A DNA stretch of 64,000 bases from Komagataeibacter sp. FNDCF1 (GCF_021295335.1 NZ_JAIWOT010000001.1:2712501-2776500), one strand, 5' to 3'; positions 46,299-57,017 are shown, counted from the first letter of the stretch. A program made the numbers and translations. Notes: a model not told the origin generated them from the letters alone.

Positions 46299-46465
46299 GA
46301 TGATGTGGCCTGCGTGAGGGGAAAGGGTGGAACCCGCAACGGAGTGATTGACCTTTCATGCCAATTTTGGAAACATGCCGCCAGATCCGGTTGGGAAAGC
46401 AGGCGTGCGCGCCATGTTCCGTGCATACTGCCCCGGGTCGTGCGTGATCCATGGAGTTTTCCGGT

Positions 46466-46690
46466 ATGAGCCAAGATACATCCGTCCTGTCCAGCACGGG
46501 CATTGCCGCACCGCCGGTTTCCATCCCGGTGCGTGACCTGCTGCCGTGGGGTGTGTTCGGGCTGGTCCTGGCGTCGCTGCTGATCTATTTCGTCGGTGCG
46601 GAGCAGGGGGCGACTTCCCTCATTTCCGGCCATTACGTGCATGAGTTCGTGCATGATGGCCGACACCTGCTGGGCTTCCCCTGCCACTAG
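46466..46690 (+). CDS. cbtB: CbtB-type cobalt transport protein
   Basis: This 74-residue protein has one membrane helix (GVFGLVLASLLIYFVG) and the His-rich C-terminus HYVHEFVHDGRHLLGFPCH that defines CbtB, the small subunit of a predicted cobalt transporter. CbtB normally precedes cbtA, a multi-pass membrane protein. Here the next gene, 79 bp on and on the other strand, is an oxidoreductase, so cbtA is missing from this locus. ATG 46466 is preferred; ATG 46451 is possible. I cannot see a B12 riboswitch directly in front of it. Confidence 0.88.
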   Translation: MSQDTSVLSSTGIAAPPVSIPVRDLLPWGVFGLVLASLLIYFVGAEQGATSLISGHYVHEFVHDGRHLLGFPCH

Positions 46691-46769
46691 GCGGACACGG
46701 CGCATCACTGGCGCTGCCGGGCGGCATTTCCATGCGGGAATGCCGCTTTCTGCTGTCAGGACCCCTGTT

Positions 46770-47750
46770 TCAGCCGATATTGATGACCGTCCGCCCCCGG
46801 ACGTGACCGGCCAGGATGCGCGGGGCGATGGTCGTGGCATCGGCCAGGGACGCATCATGCAGCATGCTGTCCAGCCGGGTCGGGTCGATGTCACGCTCAA
46901 GCCGTGCCCATGCCGCCATGCGACGCGGGCGCGGGCACATGACACTGTCGATTCCCTGCAGGCGTACATTGCGCAGGATGAAGGGGGCTACGGTCAGCGG
47001 CAGGTTCATGCCCCCCGCCAGCCCGCAGGCGGCCACCGTGCCCCCATGCCTGATGGAGGCGCACATGGTGGCCAGTGCCTCGCCCCCCACCACGTCGATT
47101 CCCCCGGCCCAGCGCGCCGTCTCCAGCGCCTTGCCCGTAAGGCCGAGCGTATCACGCGGCACGATCTCGGCCGCGCCCAGGCTGGTCAGGTAGGCATGTA
47201 GCTGCGGCCTGCCCGTTACGGCCACGACTTCGTAGCCCAGCTGCGCAAGCAGCATGATGGCCATGCCCCCCACGCCGCCCCCCGCGCCGCTGACGATGAC
47301 CGGCCCGCTGGCCGGTGTCAGCCCACCGTCCTCCAGCGCCATCACGCACAGCATGGCGGTAAAGCCCGCCGTGCCGATTCCCATGGCCTGCCGCGCGGAC
47401 AGGCCACCGGGCCGGGGCAGCAGCCACCGCCCCGGCAGGCGCGCCATGGCCGCAAGGCCGCCCCAGTGGTTTTCACCCAGTCCCCAGCCGGTGGCGATGA
47501 CCTGGTCGCCGGGCTGGTAGACGGGATCATCCGACCGCACCACCTGCCCCGCCAGGTCGATGCCCGGCACCATGGGGAAGTGCCGCACCACGGGCGTGCC
47601 CCGGGTCATGGCCAGTGCGTCCTTGTAATTCAGGCTGGAATGGCTGACCGCCACCGTCACGTCACCTTCGGGCAGGGCCTGCGGGTCGACCTGTTCCAGC
47701 CGGGTGGTCACGACGCCATCGGCACGGTTGATCATGAGGGCCTCGAACAT
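46770..47750 (-). CDS. acuI: MDR-family NADPH oxidoreductase, AcuI/YhdH-type (acrylyl-CoA reductase-like)
   Basis: This 326-residue zinc-independent medium-chain reductase has SHSSLNYKDALAMT and PGIDLAGQVVRSDDP, with no zinc-binding Cys/His cluster. WGLGENHWGGLA and the NADPH-binding VSGAGGGVGGMAIMLLAQLGYEVVAVTGR follow. AcuI/YhdH enzymes reduce acrylyl-CoA to propionyl-CoA. The role here could be detoxification of acrylyl-CoA or related enoyl thioesters; the gene name is by family. Confidence 0.88.
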   Translation of the reverse strand: MFEALMINRADGVVTTRLEQVDPQALPEGDVTVAVSHSSLNYKDALAMTRGTPVVRHFPMVPGIDLAGQVVRSDDPVYQPGDQVIATGWGLGENHWGGLAAMARLPGRWLLPRPGGLSARQAMGIGTAGFTAMLCVMALEDGGLTPASGPVIVSGAGGGVGGMAIMLLAQLGYEVVAVTGRPQLHAYLTSLGAAEIVPRDTLGLTGKALETARWAGGIDVVGGEALATMCASIRHGGTVAACGLAGGMNLPLTVAPFILRNVRLQGIDSVMCPRPRRMAAWARLERDIDPTRLDSMLHDASLADATTIAPRILAGHVRGRTVINIG

Positions 47751-48076
47751 GCTGGCGTATTCCTTTGACCATGAAGGGGATGGTGCGCACGGGCCGTCCG
47801 TGATGTGATTTCATGCGTTATTTAGGTGTATTTTCCTATAGTTGGCTGGCCCATTTCGCATGAACGTGAAGGCGGAAAACGCAAAGAACCGTGATTGCAA
47901 AATGAATTTTCAAAAGACCACCCGGTCTGTTCCCTGAAACCCCGGCACTGGCCAAGGGTGGCCTGCCTCCCGCAAAAATGTGCAGGGCTGGTGTGATGTT
48001 TGCCCTGCTTCCCGCGATGGGAGCGGTGTGGTGTGCTGCCTGCTCCGCCACCACTGCACAGGCAGGAGGCATGCCG
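47751..48076. other. 326-bp intergenic region between divergent acuI and nitroreductase genes
   Basis: The first half is AT-richer (TTATTTAGG, TATTTTCCTATAG near 47818-47840) and probably holds promoters for both directions. The second half, 47978-48076, is open in the frame of the downstream gene but lacks a good ribosome-binding site and family resemblance, so I treat it as leader. Confidence 0.4.
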
Positions 48077-48937
48077 ATGTCCGATGGTCCCGTTTCTTCC
48101 GTTTCCGCCCTGTCATCCATGAATACCCTGTGGCAGGCGCGTTATGGCACCCGGCCACCCCAGCCGCCTCTGCCCGAAAGTCCGGTGGCGCGCTGCCTCA
48201 TGGCGCATCGTTCCATACGCGCCTTCAGCCCGGCGGCACTCCCCGATGGTGTGCTGGAAGCGGCGGTGGCGGCGGCGCAGTCGGCCTCCAGCTCATCGAA
48301 CATGCAGGCCTGGAGCGTAATTGCCGTCCACGACGGGCAGCGGCGCGCGCGGATTGCGGAACTGGCGGGCGGGCAGGCGTTCATCGCGCAGGCGCCGCTG
48401 TTCCTGGCGTGGGTGGCCGACCTGTCGCGGCTGGAGCAGGTGGGCCGTACCCATGACCGTGCGCTGCCGGGACTGGAGTGCCTGGACACGTTCCTGGCCG
48501 CGGTGATGGATGCGGCGCTGGCGGCCCAGAACGCCGCCGCCGCCTTTGAATCCTACGGGCTGGGGATCGTGTATGTGGGCGGGGTGCGCAACCAGCCCGA
48601 AGCCATTGCCGCCGAACTGGGCCTGCCGCCGGGCACGTTTGCGGTAACCGGCATGAGCGTTGGCTACCCTGATCGCAATCATCCCACCACCATCAAGCCG
48701 CGCCTGCCGCAGCATGTCGTCCTACACCGCGAGCGGTATGATACGGCCGTGCCTGCCGCGGCCGATCTTGCGGCCTATGACGAGCGCCTGCGCATGGCGC
48801 GTGCCAGCCAGAACCAGCCCGCGCGCAGCTGGAGCGAGGCCATGCTGGCGCGGCTGGGCGATGTTGCGGCCCTGCACGGGCGCGAGCGCCTGCCCGAAGC
48901 CCTGCGGGCCATGGGCTTCAGGCTGGATCAGGCATGA
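48077..48937 (+). CDS. NfsA-like nitroreductase family oxidoreductase
   Basis: This 286-residue flavoprotein belongs to the NfsA/FRP group. It has AHRSIRAFSPAALPDGVLEAA, the FMN-phosphate contact region AAQSASSSSNMQAWSVIAV and GLGIVYVGGVRNQPEAIAAELGLP followed by VGYPD. The C-terminal WSEAMLARLG extension is typical of the group. ATG 48077 has AGGAGG about eight bases upstream. NADPH-dependent reduction of quinones or nitro compounds is expected; the natural substrate is unknown. It lies 140 bp before ilvE. Confidence 0.85.
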   Translation: MSDGPVSSVSALSSMNTLWQARYGTRPPQPPLPESPVARCLMAHRSIRAFSPAALPDGVLEAAVAAAQSASSSSNMQAWSVIAVHDGQRRARIAELAGGQAFIAQAPLFLAWVADLSRLEQVGRTHDRALPGLECLDTFLAAVMDAALAAQNAAAAFESYGLGIVYVGGVRNQPEAIAAELGLPPGTFAVTGMSVGYPDRNHPTTIKPRLPQHVVLHRERYDTAVPAAADLAAYDERLRMARASQNQPARSWSEAMLARLGDVAALHGRERLPEALRAMGFRLDQA

Positions 48938-49002
48938 AATGCGGACATGCCATGTCCGCACGGGGTTGACCGGCGGAATGTTCTGGTGAACTTCTGCTGG
49001 GA

Positions 49003-49025
49003 CTGCCCGCGGCTGAGGCGGGCAG
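49003..49025 (+). other. hairpin in the ilvE leader
   Basis: A perfect 8-bp stem CTGCCCGC / GCGGGCAG with a 7-base loop lies 53 bp before the ilvE start. No T tract follows. It could be a weak terminator for the nitroreductase gene or a leader structure; I found no branched-chain leader peptide. Confidence 0.4.
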
Positions 49026-49077
49026 GCGCGCGCTCCCAGGATCGCGCCAGCGCCATGATGAAAGAGAAACAACGGCT

Positions 49078-50169
49078 ATGGACAGCGCCACTTCCCTTCC
49101 CTTCACGCTTTCTCCCAATGCTTCGCCGGTCTCGACACAGCAGCGGGCGCAGATTCTGGCCAATCCCGGTTTCGGGCGTGTCTTTACCGATAACATGGTC
49201 GTTATCCGCTATCAGGAAGGCAGGGGATGGCATGATGCGCGCGTGCAGCCCTTTGCACCGCTTACGCTCAACCCGGCATCCGCCGTGCTGCACTACGCGC
49301 AGGAAATTTTCGAGGGGATGAAAGCCTACCGCACGGCGGAAGGTGGCATCACCCTGTTCCGCCCCCATGCCAATGCCGCGCGTTTCAACAGATCGGCCGA
49401 CCGTCTGGCCATGCCCGAACTGCCCGAGGACGTGTTTGTCGAGGCGGTGCGCCAGCTTGTGCGCGTGGACCAGGCATGGGTGCCGGGCAGGCCGGATGAA
49501 AGCCTGTACATCCGTCCCTTCATGATTGCGAGCGAGACCTTCCTCGGCGTCAAGCCCGCGTCGGAATACCTGTTCATGGTCATTGCCTCCCCCGTGGGCG
49601 CCTATTTTGGCGAGGAGGCGGTCAGCGTGTGGGTGTCCGGTTTCTGTCGCGCGGCCCCCGGTGGCACGGGAGAGGCCAAGTGCGGCGGCAACTACGCCGC
49701 AAGCCTGCTGGCCCAGCAGGAAGCCAAGGGCCACGGCTGCGCTCAGGTTCTGTTCCTTGACGCGGTGGAACGCCGCTGGGTTGAGGAAATGGGCGGCATG
49801 AACGTGTTCTTCGTGTTTGATGACGGGTCCATCGCCACCCCGCCGCTGACCGGCACCATCCTGCGCGGCATCACCCGCGATTCGCTGCTGACCCTCGCCC
49901 GCGCGCAGGGGCTGACGGTGCGGGAGGAACCCTACGCCATCGACCAGCTTTATGCGGATGCCGCGTCCGGTCGCCTGCGTGAAGTCTTCGCCTGCGGCAC
50001 GGCGGCGGTGGTCTCGCCCATCGGGCGCTTCCGCGGCACCAATGGGGATGCGGTGATCGGGGATGGCACGGGCATCGGCCCCGTGACGGCAAGGCTGCGT
50101 CAGGCCCTGATCGGAATCCAGCGCGGCACGGCGCCCGACCCGCATGGCTGGGTGGAAAAGGTGATCTGA
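49078..50169 (+). CDS. ilvE: branched-chain amino acid aminotransferase
   Basis: IlvE is a fold-IV PLP enzyme that interconverts branched-chain amino and keto acids. The 363-residue protein has FGRVFTDNMVVIRY, HYAQEIFEGMKAYRT, RFNRSADRLAMPELP and KCGGNYAASLLAQQEA, which contains the region before the PLP-Lys. GGMNVFFVF, the LPLTGTILRG-like TPPLTGTILRGITRDS and the C-terminal FACGTAAVVSPIG also match. It is of the class II length. A hairpin lies upstream. Confidence 0.95.
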   Translation: MDSATSLPFTLSPNASPVSTQQRAQILANPGFGRVFTDNMVVIRYQEGRGWHDARVQPFAPLTLNPASAVLHYAQEIFEGMKAYRTAEGGITLFRPHANAARFNRSADRLAMPELPEDVFVEAVRQLVRVDQAWVPGRPDESLYIRPFMIASETFLGVKPASEYLFMVIASPVGAYFGEEAVSVWVSGFCRAAPGGTGEAKCGGNYAASLLAQQEAKGHGCAQVLFLDAVERRWVEEMGGMNVFFVFDDGSIATPPLTGTILRGITRDSLLTLARAQGLTVREEPYAIDQLYADAASGRLREVFACGTAAVVSPIGRFRGTNGDAVIGDGTGIGPVTARLRQALIGIQRGTAPDPHGWVEKVI

Positions 50170-50320
50170 TTCTCCCCCGCGTGATCGCGGCCCGTCACCG
50201 TGGCCCGATCACGTACTGGCGGCCGGCACGCGGCCCGTCCCGTATTTCCGGACCGGGCAGAGGCGCTGCCGGGCATTCGTGAACCGGCATGCCGGCGGGC
50301 GCATCCCGTGCGGCAGGGTG

Positions 50321-50584
50321 CTAGCGAAGCTGGCTGTCCTTGCTGCCCCGGCGGTTGATGCCGGAAAAGACCGGTTTCCTGTCCCGTTCCGACTGGCAGT
50401 CAATACACAGCTTGACGCCTGGCATGGCTTTCTGCCGGGCCGGGGGAATGTCTTCCCCACATTCGCGACACTGGGTTTCGCTGTCACCCGTGGGAATATG
50501 GGCCCGCGCCCGTTTGACGGCATCTGCTATCGTATCGTCGATCTGGTCCTGTACGGCTCCATCGGGAGCCCAACCGGTGGCCAT
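50321..50584 (-). CDS. DksA/TraR C4-type zinc-finger protein
   Basis: This 87-residue protein has the four-Cys zinc finger CRECGEDIPPARQKAMPG...CIDCQ typical of the DksA/TraR family, preceded by a short helical segment (QDQIDDTIADAVKRARA). Such short TraR-like proteins may bind RNA polymerase through the secondary channel, but lack the long coiled coil of DksA. ATG 50584 follows AGGAG at seven bases. It stands alone between ilvE and thiC. Confidence 0.88.
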   Translation of the reverse strand: MATGWAPDGAVQDQIDDTIADAVKRARAHIPTGDSETQCRECGEDIPPARQKAMPGVKLCIDCQSERDRKPVFSGINRRGSKDSQLR

Positions 50585-50802
50585 GCGTGTTCTCCTGAAA
50601 TGAAAACACGCAGTATATCGCGTGGCGCCTGTCCATACAAAAGGGTTCATTGCCGACAGGACCGGAATTCATGGCCGGTCCGCAATGGTCCCCATGGCGC
50701 AATACAGGTCTGACAGGGGAAGAGCGGGCCCTGGAACGGTTGCCGGCCCGGTACCCGTGCAGCAGGCGGGGCGCCTGCCGCACGGGCGGATCGCGGTGGC
50801 CG

Positions 50803-52890
<2,088 letters not shown>

Positions 52891-53005
52891 TCAGGATCAG
52901 CAAACGCACGGTCCCTGTCAATACGCATGTGAGGGTGGCCGGACCGGGCGTGAAAAAGAATTCGTGTGCCGCCTTGCCTGTCGCCGGGTTGTGATAGACT
53001 GATGC

Positions 53006-53311
53006 ATGGCATCAGCAACGGCACGAAAGCGCGATAGCATGGCAGGCAGCACGATTTCCGCGCGGATTGCACGGGGTGGCGGGCGGATGGTGGCCGACAT
53101 GCCGCTGCCGGTGGCGGGGCTGATGAGTGACGCCCCGTTCGAGACCGTGCGCGACCGGCCTGATGTCCTGCGTGCCGCTGCCCGCGCGCTGGGCTGCGTG
53201 CCGGGCGAACCCTTCCTGCAGCTTGCCTTCCTGCCACTGCCGGTCACTGCGCATCTCAGGATCACGGATTTCGGCATGGTGGATGTCAACCGCATGGCGC
53301 TGGCCCGATAA
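53006..53311 (+). CDS. stand-alone C-terminal fragment of adenine deaminase
   Basis: The 101-residue product matches only the last domain of bacterial adenine deaminase: [32 protein letters not shown]-like sequence, [15 protein letters not shown] and [12 protein letters not shown]. Adenine deaminase is normally about 570-600 residues with metal-binding His in the missing N-terminal part, so this piece cannot be catalytic. No other part of the enzyme is visible upstream. The frame is intact, so it is either a decaying remnant or a small domain kept for another use. It precedes the recombinase gene by 23 bp. Confidence 0.65.
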   Translation: MASATARKRDSMAGSTISARIARGGGRMVADMPLPVAGLMSDAPFETVRDRPDVLRAAARALGCVPGEPFLQLAFLPLPVTAHLRITDFGMVDVNRMALAR

Positions 53312-53334
53312 CAGGTGACGTGCAGGAATATCCC

Positions 53335-54210
53335 ATGACGACAACCGCTGATCTTGCGCCGCCCCCCGCGCCGGGGGCCGTGGCCACGCTGCGCGCCTAC
53401 CGCGCGGACTGGATGCACTTTACCCGCTGGTGCGCGGCGCATGCCCATGCCCCCATTCCCGCAACGCCGGAGGTGGTGGCGGCCTACCTGTGCAGCCTTG
53501 GGGAATTCGCGCCGGCCACCATCCGCCGCCGTCTTGCCGCGATTGGCAAGATGCACCGCTTCAACACCATGCCATGGGACGTGACGGATGCCCGCATCCG
53601 CGCGGCCCTTGCCCGGATGGTCGACCCGTCCCGCAGGGCCGCGCCACCGCCCGCCGTGGTGACGCCGGACATGCTGCGCACCATGGTGGAACGGTGTGGC
53701 GATGGCGTGCGCGGCCTGCGCGACCGGTGCCTGCTGCTGTTCGGTTTTGCCGGCGCCCTGCGCCGTTCGGAACTGGTGGGACTGCAGGTGGAGGACGTCG
53801 GCTTAACCCGCACGGCGCTGGTGCTGGCCATTGGGGAGGGGGAGGAAAACCAGCCGGTCAGCCTGCCCCTGCCAGCCGACCCGTTCCTGTGCCCGGCGGC
53901 CGCCTTCAGCGCATGGCAGCAGGTCGCGCATCGCCAGACCGGCCCGCTGTTCCGCGCCATTTCCAAGGGGGAGCGGGTGGGCGGGCGTGCGCTGACCCCC
54001 TATGCGGTGACCCGCATCCTGCAGCGCCGGGCGCTGATGGCTGAAGTCCCGCCCGATGTGGTGGCCCGGCTGAGTGCCCATGCACTGCGTGCGGGCTACA
54101 TCGTGGAGTCGTTGCGGCAGGGGATGGAGACCACGGCCCTGTGCCAGCATACCCGCTACCGTGACCCGCGCGCCCTGCGCCCATATGAACGCCTGCTTGC
54201 CGATGACTGA
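53335..54210 (+). CDS. tyrosine-type site-specific recombinase/integrase
   Basis: This 291-residue protein has an N-terminal SAM-like core-binding domain (about 15-100) and a catalytic domain. Visible catalytic residues are Arg in AGALRRSELVGLQ, His and Arg in AHALRAG, His in QHTRYRDPRAL and the likely nucleophile Tyr in RPYER. The catalytic Lys of the beta-hairpin is not evident: the segment reads IGEGEENQPVSLP. ATG 53335 follows AGGA. It overlaps the next gene by eight bases, unlike a typical free-standing phage integrase. I see no att-like repeats beside it. Confidence 0.82.
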   Translation: MTTTADLAPPPAPGAVATLRAYRADWMHFTRWCAAHAHAPIPATPEVVAAYLCSLGEFAPATIRRRLAAIGKMHRFNTMPWDVTDARIRAALARMVDPSRRAAPPPAVVTPDMLRTMVERCGDGVRGLRDRCLLLFGFAGALRRSELVGLQVEDVGLTRTALVLAIGEGEENQPVSLPLPADPFLCPAAAFSAWQQVAHRQTGPLFRAISKGERVGGRALTPYAVTRILQRRALMAEVPPDVVARLSAHALRAGYIVESLRQGMETTALCQHTRYRDPRALRPYERLLADD

Positions 54211-54904
54211 AAACCTGCGTCTGCCCTGGGCTGAACTGCCCCCCACCAGGCAAGGCGGGGATGCCCCCGCCGATACCACCCGCCGCCCACCCGGCAGGCG
54301 GGGGCGGCGGCCACTTTCGTCATGGCCGAAACCCGCCGGGCCCGCGCCATGGCAATGGTGGCACCTGCTGGTGCACGGGCCGGATGCGGCCATGGATGCC
54401 TTCGGGGCGGAAGTGGCGGGCCCTGGCGTCATTCCATGGCCGTTCGATGCCGAACGGGTGGAGGAAGACATGTTCGCGCTCGCCATTGGCCACGACGGCC
54501 CCGCACGCGGGCGCGCCGGGATGTCCGTGGAAGGCTGCCGCATCCTTGCGCGCCAGTTCCGTGCCGCGGCCGAAGCGCGCCATGCCCGGATGACCCTGCG
54601 CCCGGCCGGTGCGTGCCCGCTGGACTTCCACCGCCTGATGCCCGTGCCCCGGCACATCCTGGCCCTGGGCGCCACGCACCCTGATGCACGGGCGTGGCTG
54701 CAGCGGCACTGGGGCATTGCCGAAGCCCCCCGGCAGGTCAGCCACCTGCCCGGCCGCAGGGCGGGGCGCAGGCTGCCACGTGGGCATCGGGCCATGGTCT
54801 ACGGTTTCTTCACCCGTGGGGGGAACCCCGTGCCGGTGGTGCGCCGGGCGGAGGAGCATTACCCCCTGCTGGCCTTCCGCCTGACGGAACGGTCGCTGGC
54901 ATGA
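54203..54904 (+). CDS. protein of unknown function between recombinase and scpA-like gene
   Basis: I do not recognise this 233-residue protein. The first 45 residues are Pro/Arg-rich and probably disordered. The rest looks folded, with WQWWHLLVHGPDAAMDAFG, VIPWPFDAERVEEDMFALA, GCRILARQFRAAAEARHARM, a DFHRLMPVPRHILALG block, DARAWLQRHWGIAEAPRQV and a basic C-terminus with HRAMVYGFFTRGG. No signal peptide or membrane segment is visible. It overlaps the recombinase by eight bases and the ScpA-like gene by four, so all three should be made together. Confidence 0.72.
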   Translation: MTENLRLPWAELPPTRQGGDAPADTTRRPPGRRGRRPLSSWPKPAGPAPWQWWHLLVHGPDAAMDAFGAEVAGPGVIPWPFDAERVEEDMFALAIGHDGPARGRAGMSVEGCRILARQFRAAAEARHARMTLRPAGACPLDFHRLMPVPRHILALGATHPDARAWLQRHWGIAEAPRQVSHLPGRRAGRRLPRGHRAMVYGFFTRGGNPVPVVRRAEEHYPLLAFRLTERSLA

Positions 54905-55746
54905 CGGGCCAGTTCACGCTGTTTGACGGCACGGTGCCCGATGGTGAACCGGTTGTCCGGCTTGCCCTCTATCATGGCGGGCTGTCACACCTGCTGCATC
55001 TGGTTCACGCGCGGGAAATTGACCTGGCCCGGCTGGATATTGTCACCCTGATCGACCAACTGGCCGAAGCCGCGCGGGCCAGGACAGCCCTGCCGCTGGG
55101 GTTGAAGGCGCAATGGGCGGTCATGGCGTCCGGACTGCTTCTGCTGCGATCGCGCCTGATGCTGCCAGCCGATGACCCCCGCCAGCAGCAGGCCACGCAG
55201 GAGGCGGCGGACCTGCGTACACGCCTGCTTGCGGCGGAGGCGGCAGCGGCCCTTGCAGGCTGGCTTGCCGCGCGGGCGCAGCTGGGGCGCGATGTGCACG
55301 GTTTTGGCGGCGCGCTGGCCCCTGAAAGTGACGAATCGGCCCAGTGGGAAGTGGACCGGATCGAATTCCTGTGGGGCTGTCTTGCGGTGTTTGACGGCAA
55401 CTGGGGCGCCATGCCGGTGGAAACCCCCTTCTATGCCCCGGTGCAGCTGGACCTGTTTTCCGTGGAGGATGCGCGCACGCGCGTGCGGACCTGCCTGGAA
55501 CGTGCGCGGCACACCCCGGTGCCGCTGGACTGGATGCTGCCCGAATGCATGCGTGATGGGGCCGTGGGCGGCCTGTCGCCGGGGCAGCGCCGTTCGGCCT
55601 GGAGCAGCACGTTCACCGCCTGCCTGGAAATGGTGAAGCAGGGCGAGGCCGTGGCCGACCAGTCCGGCCCGGACATGCTGCCACGCTTCAGCGGGATCAT
55701 GGCAGGGGACGGAGGGGAAACCGAATCTGTTCTTCTCAAGAAATAA
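54901..55746 (+). CDS. scpA: segregation and condensation protein A-like (ScpA)
   Basis: ScpA is the kleisin that bridges the SMC heads for chromosome condensation. This 281-residue protein shows the family start as a diverged LYHGGLSHLLHLVHAREIDLARLDIVTLIDQL, then ASGLLLLRSRLMLP. The C-terminal region may be the winged-helix part (YAPVQLDLFSVEDA, then AWSSTFTACLEMVKQGE). scpB, the usual neighbour, does not follow; the next gene is tonB after a 600-bp gap. The gene start overlaps the preceding stop by four bases (ATGA). Confidence 0.85.
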   Translation: MTGQFTLFDGTVPDGEPVVRLALYHGGLSHLLHLVHAREIDLARLDIVTLIDQLAEAARARTALPLGLKAQWAVMASGLLLLRSRLMLPADDPRQQQATQEAADLRTRLLAAEAAAALAGWLAARAQLGRDVHGFGGALAPESDESAQWEVDRIEFLWGCLAVFDGNWGAMPVETPFYAPVQLDLFSVEDARTRVRTCLERARHTPVPLDWMLPECMRDGAVGGLSPGQRRSAWSSTFTACLEMVKQGEAVADQSGPDMLPRFSGIMAGDGGETESVLLKK

Positions 55747-56354
55747 GGGAAAATCCGGCCGTCGTTTCGGCTTGTGTCTTGCACGTTCCTGCATTGATGT
55801 CAGAAATGACAATATTGCGTGGAAATAAGCCTTTTGCAGGCGAAGGACCGAATTTTTCCTTATTTTTTTTAACACTTTGCTTGACTGGGATTTTTTTTTG
55901 ATCAAGCTGGCGGTAACGGTTTTTCACTGGTCTGCCGGATGGGGGAAGGGGCGGTTTCATCGCGCCGGTTCTTCCCGTTGATCATGGTCTGGCAGGCGGG
56001 ACACTTCATAATAAGGCTATTTCAGGCAGATCAGGGTTGATTTCGAGTTGGTAATAATGTTTATGGATAAATTGTGATGAATGAGTGGTTTGGCCCATTG
56101 GGGCAGGGTGCATGCAGTGTCTGTGCATCGGCATATGCACTGCCTGAGGCTACGGCCATCATGCTTTTCCGTTCCGCCGGAAAAGGGGGTGGCCACGTTT
56201 CGCGGCTGAACCGGGGAGAACAAGGCGGATCGCATCAGTCGTTTCGTAGAAATCTGGTCATACTCCCGCAGTAAATTTGGTGAAATCAGAACATCCAGAA
56301 TAAATTTTCCAATAATTCCTTCCTAAACTATGCCGTTCTGAGTGAGGTATGGGT
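55747..56354. other. 608-bp AT-rich non-coding region upstream of tonB
   Basis: This is the longest gap in the window and clearly AT-richer than the genes, with runs of eight or nine T near 55860-55900. It should hold the scpA terminator and the tonB promoter. The only plus-strand frame inside (56074-56274) lacks a ribosome-binding site and family resemblance. I see no tRNA, and no confident Fur box. Confidence 0.5.
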
Positions 56355-57017
56355 ATGACGTATGCGGAACAGAGTGATAACACACTACAAAAGGTAATAG
56401 TTTTCGTCCTGGTCCTGGTATTTGAAGGGCTGCTGGTTCTGGCGCTCCTGTATGGGCTTGGCTCCGCGCCTGACGCCCCGCAGGAACCGCCCAAGCCGCC
56501 TGTCGAAGTGCACATGATCAAGGAGCCGCCACCGCCACCGCCACCGCCGCCGCCGCCACCGCCGCCGCCGGAAATTACGCAGCCGCCGCCGCCGTATATT
56601 CCGCCGCCGAAGATCCAGGTGCCGACACCGCCGCCGCCGATGAAGGTGACGCACACGAAGCCGCCCAAGGCCATGCCGCCCGCCAAGGCGACCCCGCCGG
56701 CCGATGCGCCCGTGTCCAACGCGCCGCCCGTGCCTGATCACATGGCCGGAACGTCGCCGCTGAACCACGTGGTGCCGGAATATCCGGAGGAAATGTCGGA
56801 AGAAGGCCGCGAGGGCGTCGTGTCCGTGGCATGTGACGTGGAGCCGAGCGGTGTCACCAGCAACTGCCAGGTGGTGAACGTCAAGGGCGGTCAGGCTTTT
56901 GCCGGCGCCGCGCTGAAGGCGGTCCGTCGCTCACGCTATGCGCCGGCAGTCAAAAATGGTGTGCCCGTCAAGGAGTTCCACCATCTCTATACGATCACGT
57001 TCAGTCTGAATGACTGA
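56355..57017 (+). CDS. tonB: TonB energy-transducing protein
   Basis: TonB couples proton-motive force from ExbBD to outer-membrane receptors for iron complexes, B12 and other ligands. The 220-residue protein has one N-terminal membrane helix (VIVFVLVLVFEGLLVLALLYG) and a long Pro-rich spacer with 13 Pro in a row and PPK repeats. The C-terminal domain is PEYPEEMSEEGREG followed by GAALKAVRRSRYAPAVKNGVPV. ATG 56355 has GAGG at seven bases; ATG 56349 is an alternative. It heads tonB-exbB-exbD-exbD. Confidence 0.93.
   Translation: MTYAEQSDNTLQKVIVFVLVLVFEGLLVLALLYGLGSAPDAPQEPPKPPVEVHMIKEPPPPPPPPPPPPPPPEITQPPPPYIPPPKIQVPTPPPPMKVTHTKPPKAMPPAKATPPADAPVSNAPPVPDHMAGTSPLNHVVPEYPEEMSEEGREGVVSVACDVEPSGVTSNCQVVNVKGGQAFAGAALKAVRRSRYAPAVKNGVPVKEFHHLYTITFSLND

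Noticed and set aside
47978-48076. N-terminal extension of the NfsA-like nitroreductase with a hydrophobic, signal-like stretch
   Set aside because: A good AGGAGG precedes ATG 48077, the family begins there, and FMN nitroreductases are cytosolic. The extension has no ribosome-binding site.
53335-54210. Integrase as mark of a prophage or integrative element
   Set aside because: No tRNA, att repeats, phage structural genes, transposase or drop in GC content around it; the neighbours look chromosomal.
56074-56274. 66-codon plus-strand frame in the gap before tonB
   Set aside because: No ribosome-binding site, no resemblance to any family, composition that fits chance.
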